Notes under the pieces: model-generated
Database searches by the model: none
Told to the model about the DNA's origin: nothing
The model's input: only the letters and a program-made list of their open reading frames with translations
Assembly: GCF_004340665.1 (NCBI RefSeq)
Contig: NZ_SLWO01000001.1
Coordinates: 248,355 to 312,354 of the forward strand
Direction of reading: 5' to 3'
Length of the DNA: 64,000 bases
From: Pedobacter psychrotolerans
Lineage (GTDB): Bacteria > Bacteroidota > Bacteroidia > Sphingobacteriales > Sphingobacteriaceae
Part shown: positions 63,384 through 64,000 of the stretch, one piece after another
How positions within the stretch are numbered: position 1 is the first letter of the stretch
How the letters are laid out: every line of letters starts with the position of its first letter
Program-made: the position numbers and the translations under genes

Positions 63384-63924
63384 GAATTTTGAATGAGAGA
63401 GTTTTAATTAAGAAGTGATAGAATTGACCTATTAATAGCGAACATCCCAAAGTTTAATAATTATAAATTAATAAATAATGGAAAATGTAAGTAAAGTTGA
63501 TTTTGTGACATCGATTAAGGCAAGAACAAAGCAGTTCGTTTTAGGTTCAATAAAATTTTATCAAACACTGCCAAAAACTGAAGAGGGAAAAATAATTGGT
63601 AGACAATTTATAAGATCAGCATCGTCAGTCGGAGCGAATTATAGAGCCGCATGTAGAAGTAGATCTAGGGCTGAATTTTTTTCTAAGCTCAGTATTGTTA
63701 TTGAAGAGGCTGATGAAACTGCTTTTTGGATTGAGATTCTAATTGAATCAAAGATTACAAATTCGGCTGAAGCCCAACCATTATTGAAAGAAGTAAATGA
63801 AATTTTAGCAATTGTAGCGAAAGCAAGAAAAACGGTAAGTAGTAATAAATAAAGGATTAAATGCAAGAATGATTGAATTATAGAATGTGATTGTCGCTAG
63901 TAAACTTTTACTCATTCAAAATTC
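63384..63924. repeat. Inverted-repeat-flanked segment carrying the second S23-family gene
   Basis: GAATTTTGAATGAG at 63384-63397 has an exact 14-base inverted match, CTCATTCAAAATTC, at 63911-63924, on the two sides of the four-helix-bundle gene. AATGTG-TTGTCGCTAGTA at ~63884 and AATGTAGCTATCGCTAGTA at ~63980 are further related pieces. Confidence 0.6.
63478..63852 (+). CDS. Four-helix-bundle protein (S23 family)
   Basis: Protein of 124 aa of the same family as the product of 21332-21736: SIKARTKQFVLGSIKFYQTL, the signature RQFIRSASSVGANYRAACR, and LSIVIEEADETAFWIEIL. The two proteins are strongly diverged, so they are not a recent duplication. It interrupts the division cluster after ftsW. 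Function not established for the family. Flanked by inverted repeats. Confidence 0.88.
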   Translation: MENVSKVDFVTSIKARTKQFVLGSIKFYQTLPKTEEGKIIGRQFIRSASSVGANYRAACRSRSRAEFFSKLSIVIEEADETAFWIEILIESKITNSAEAQPLLKEVNEILAIVAKARKTVSSNK

Positions 63925-64000
63925 ACACATTCAATAATTAGAGATAGAAATAAAGAATGATAGAATAACAGAATTATGAAATGTAGCTATCGCTAGTAGA
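63853..64000. other. Intergenic repeat sequence at the window end
   Basis: About 150 bp of AT-rich repeat-family sequence with two AATGT-(G/A)-T(T/A)TCGCTAGTA pieces about 95 bp apart. No gene is visible before the window ends. Confidence 0.5.

Noticed and set aside
2..64000. tRNA, rRNA or riboswitch genes
   Set aside because: None was recognised on either strand by eye; a covariance-model search would be needed to exclude short structured RNAs.

Overview
The window reads as a chromosomal segment of a member of the Bacteroidetes, most likely a Sphingobacteriaceae (Pedobacter-like) bacterium. The evidence is AT-rich DNA, promoters of the TTTG / TAnnTTTG type, a Bacteroidetes-type mraZ-rsmH-ftsL-ftsI-murE-mraY-murD-ftsW cluster, a TonB-dependent-receptor-like barrel, a NusG-like antiterminator heading an exopolysaccharide operon, and a Wzy-like protein of the kind seen beside exosortases in this family. 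The genus is inferred.

Positions 1-31400, minus strand: one very large surface-polysaccharide operon, read right to left. It starts with wza (outer-membrane export lipoprotein) and wzc (chain-length tyrosine kinase). An array of ~172-bp tandem repeats follows, then a NusG/RfaH-like antiterminator, an asparagine-synthetase homologue, and Wzm/Wzt ABC exporter subunits with a four-helix-bundle gene wedged between them. After these come more than a dozen glycosyltransferases, two FkbM methyltransferases, a class I methyltransferase, an acyltransferase-3, a hexapeptide acyltransferase and, near the far end, a Wzy-like polymerase. Many of these genes overlap by 4-26 bp, so they are probably co-transcribed and co-translated.

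Positions 31400-41200: an accessory region. It holds five small secreted proteins with the same plan: signal peptide, a Gly-Cys at the mature N terminus, exactly four cysteines, and a C-terminal tail of Cys, then (Pro)-Val/Ile/Leu-Asp-Asp/Asn, then a membrane helix, then basic residues. The tail looks like an exosortase-type sorting signal. No exosortase is in the window, but the Wzy-like gene near the left edge suggests one just beyond it. The first three members have FNR-like palindromes upstream, and the first two share a duplicated ~400-bp leader. Interleaved with them are a HEPN-domain protein with a four-repeat helical partner and a divergent S24 repressor, a metzincin-like peptidase, and three tandem c-type-cytochrome-like lipoproteins followed by two decaying copies. 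The last small secreted gene overlaps a glycosyltransferase and is followed by a WecA-like initiating transferase, which ties the region back to polysaccharide synthesis.

Positions 43200-53600: central metabolism (gap, pgk) around a small plant-glycan locus: a Nudix-type regulator, an outer-membrane barrel, the remnant of a secreted protein, an esterase and a GH3 glycosidase that ends in a strong terminator. A REP-like hairpin pair and its RAYT transposase follow pgk. Positions 53900-64000: the dcw cell-wall/division cluster up to ftsW. A second four-helix-bundle gene in a repeat-flanked segment lies after ftsW, where murG would be expected.
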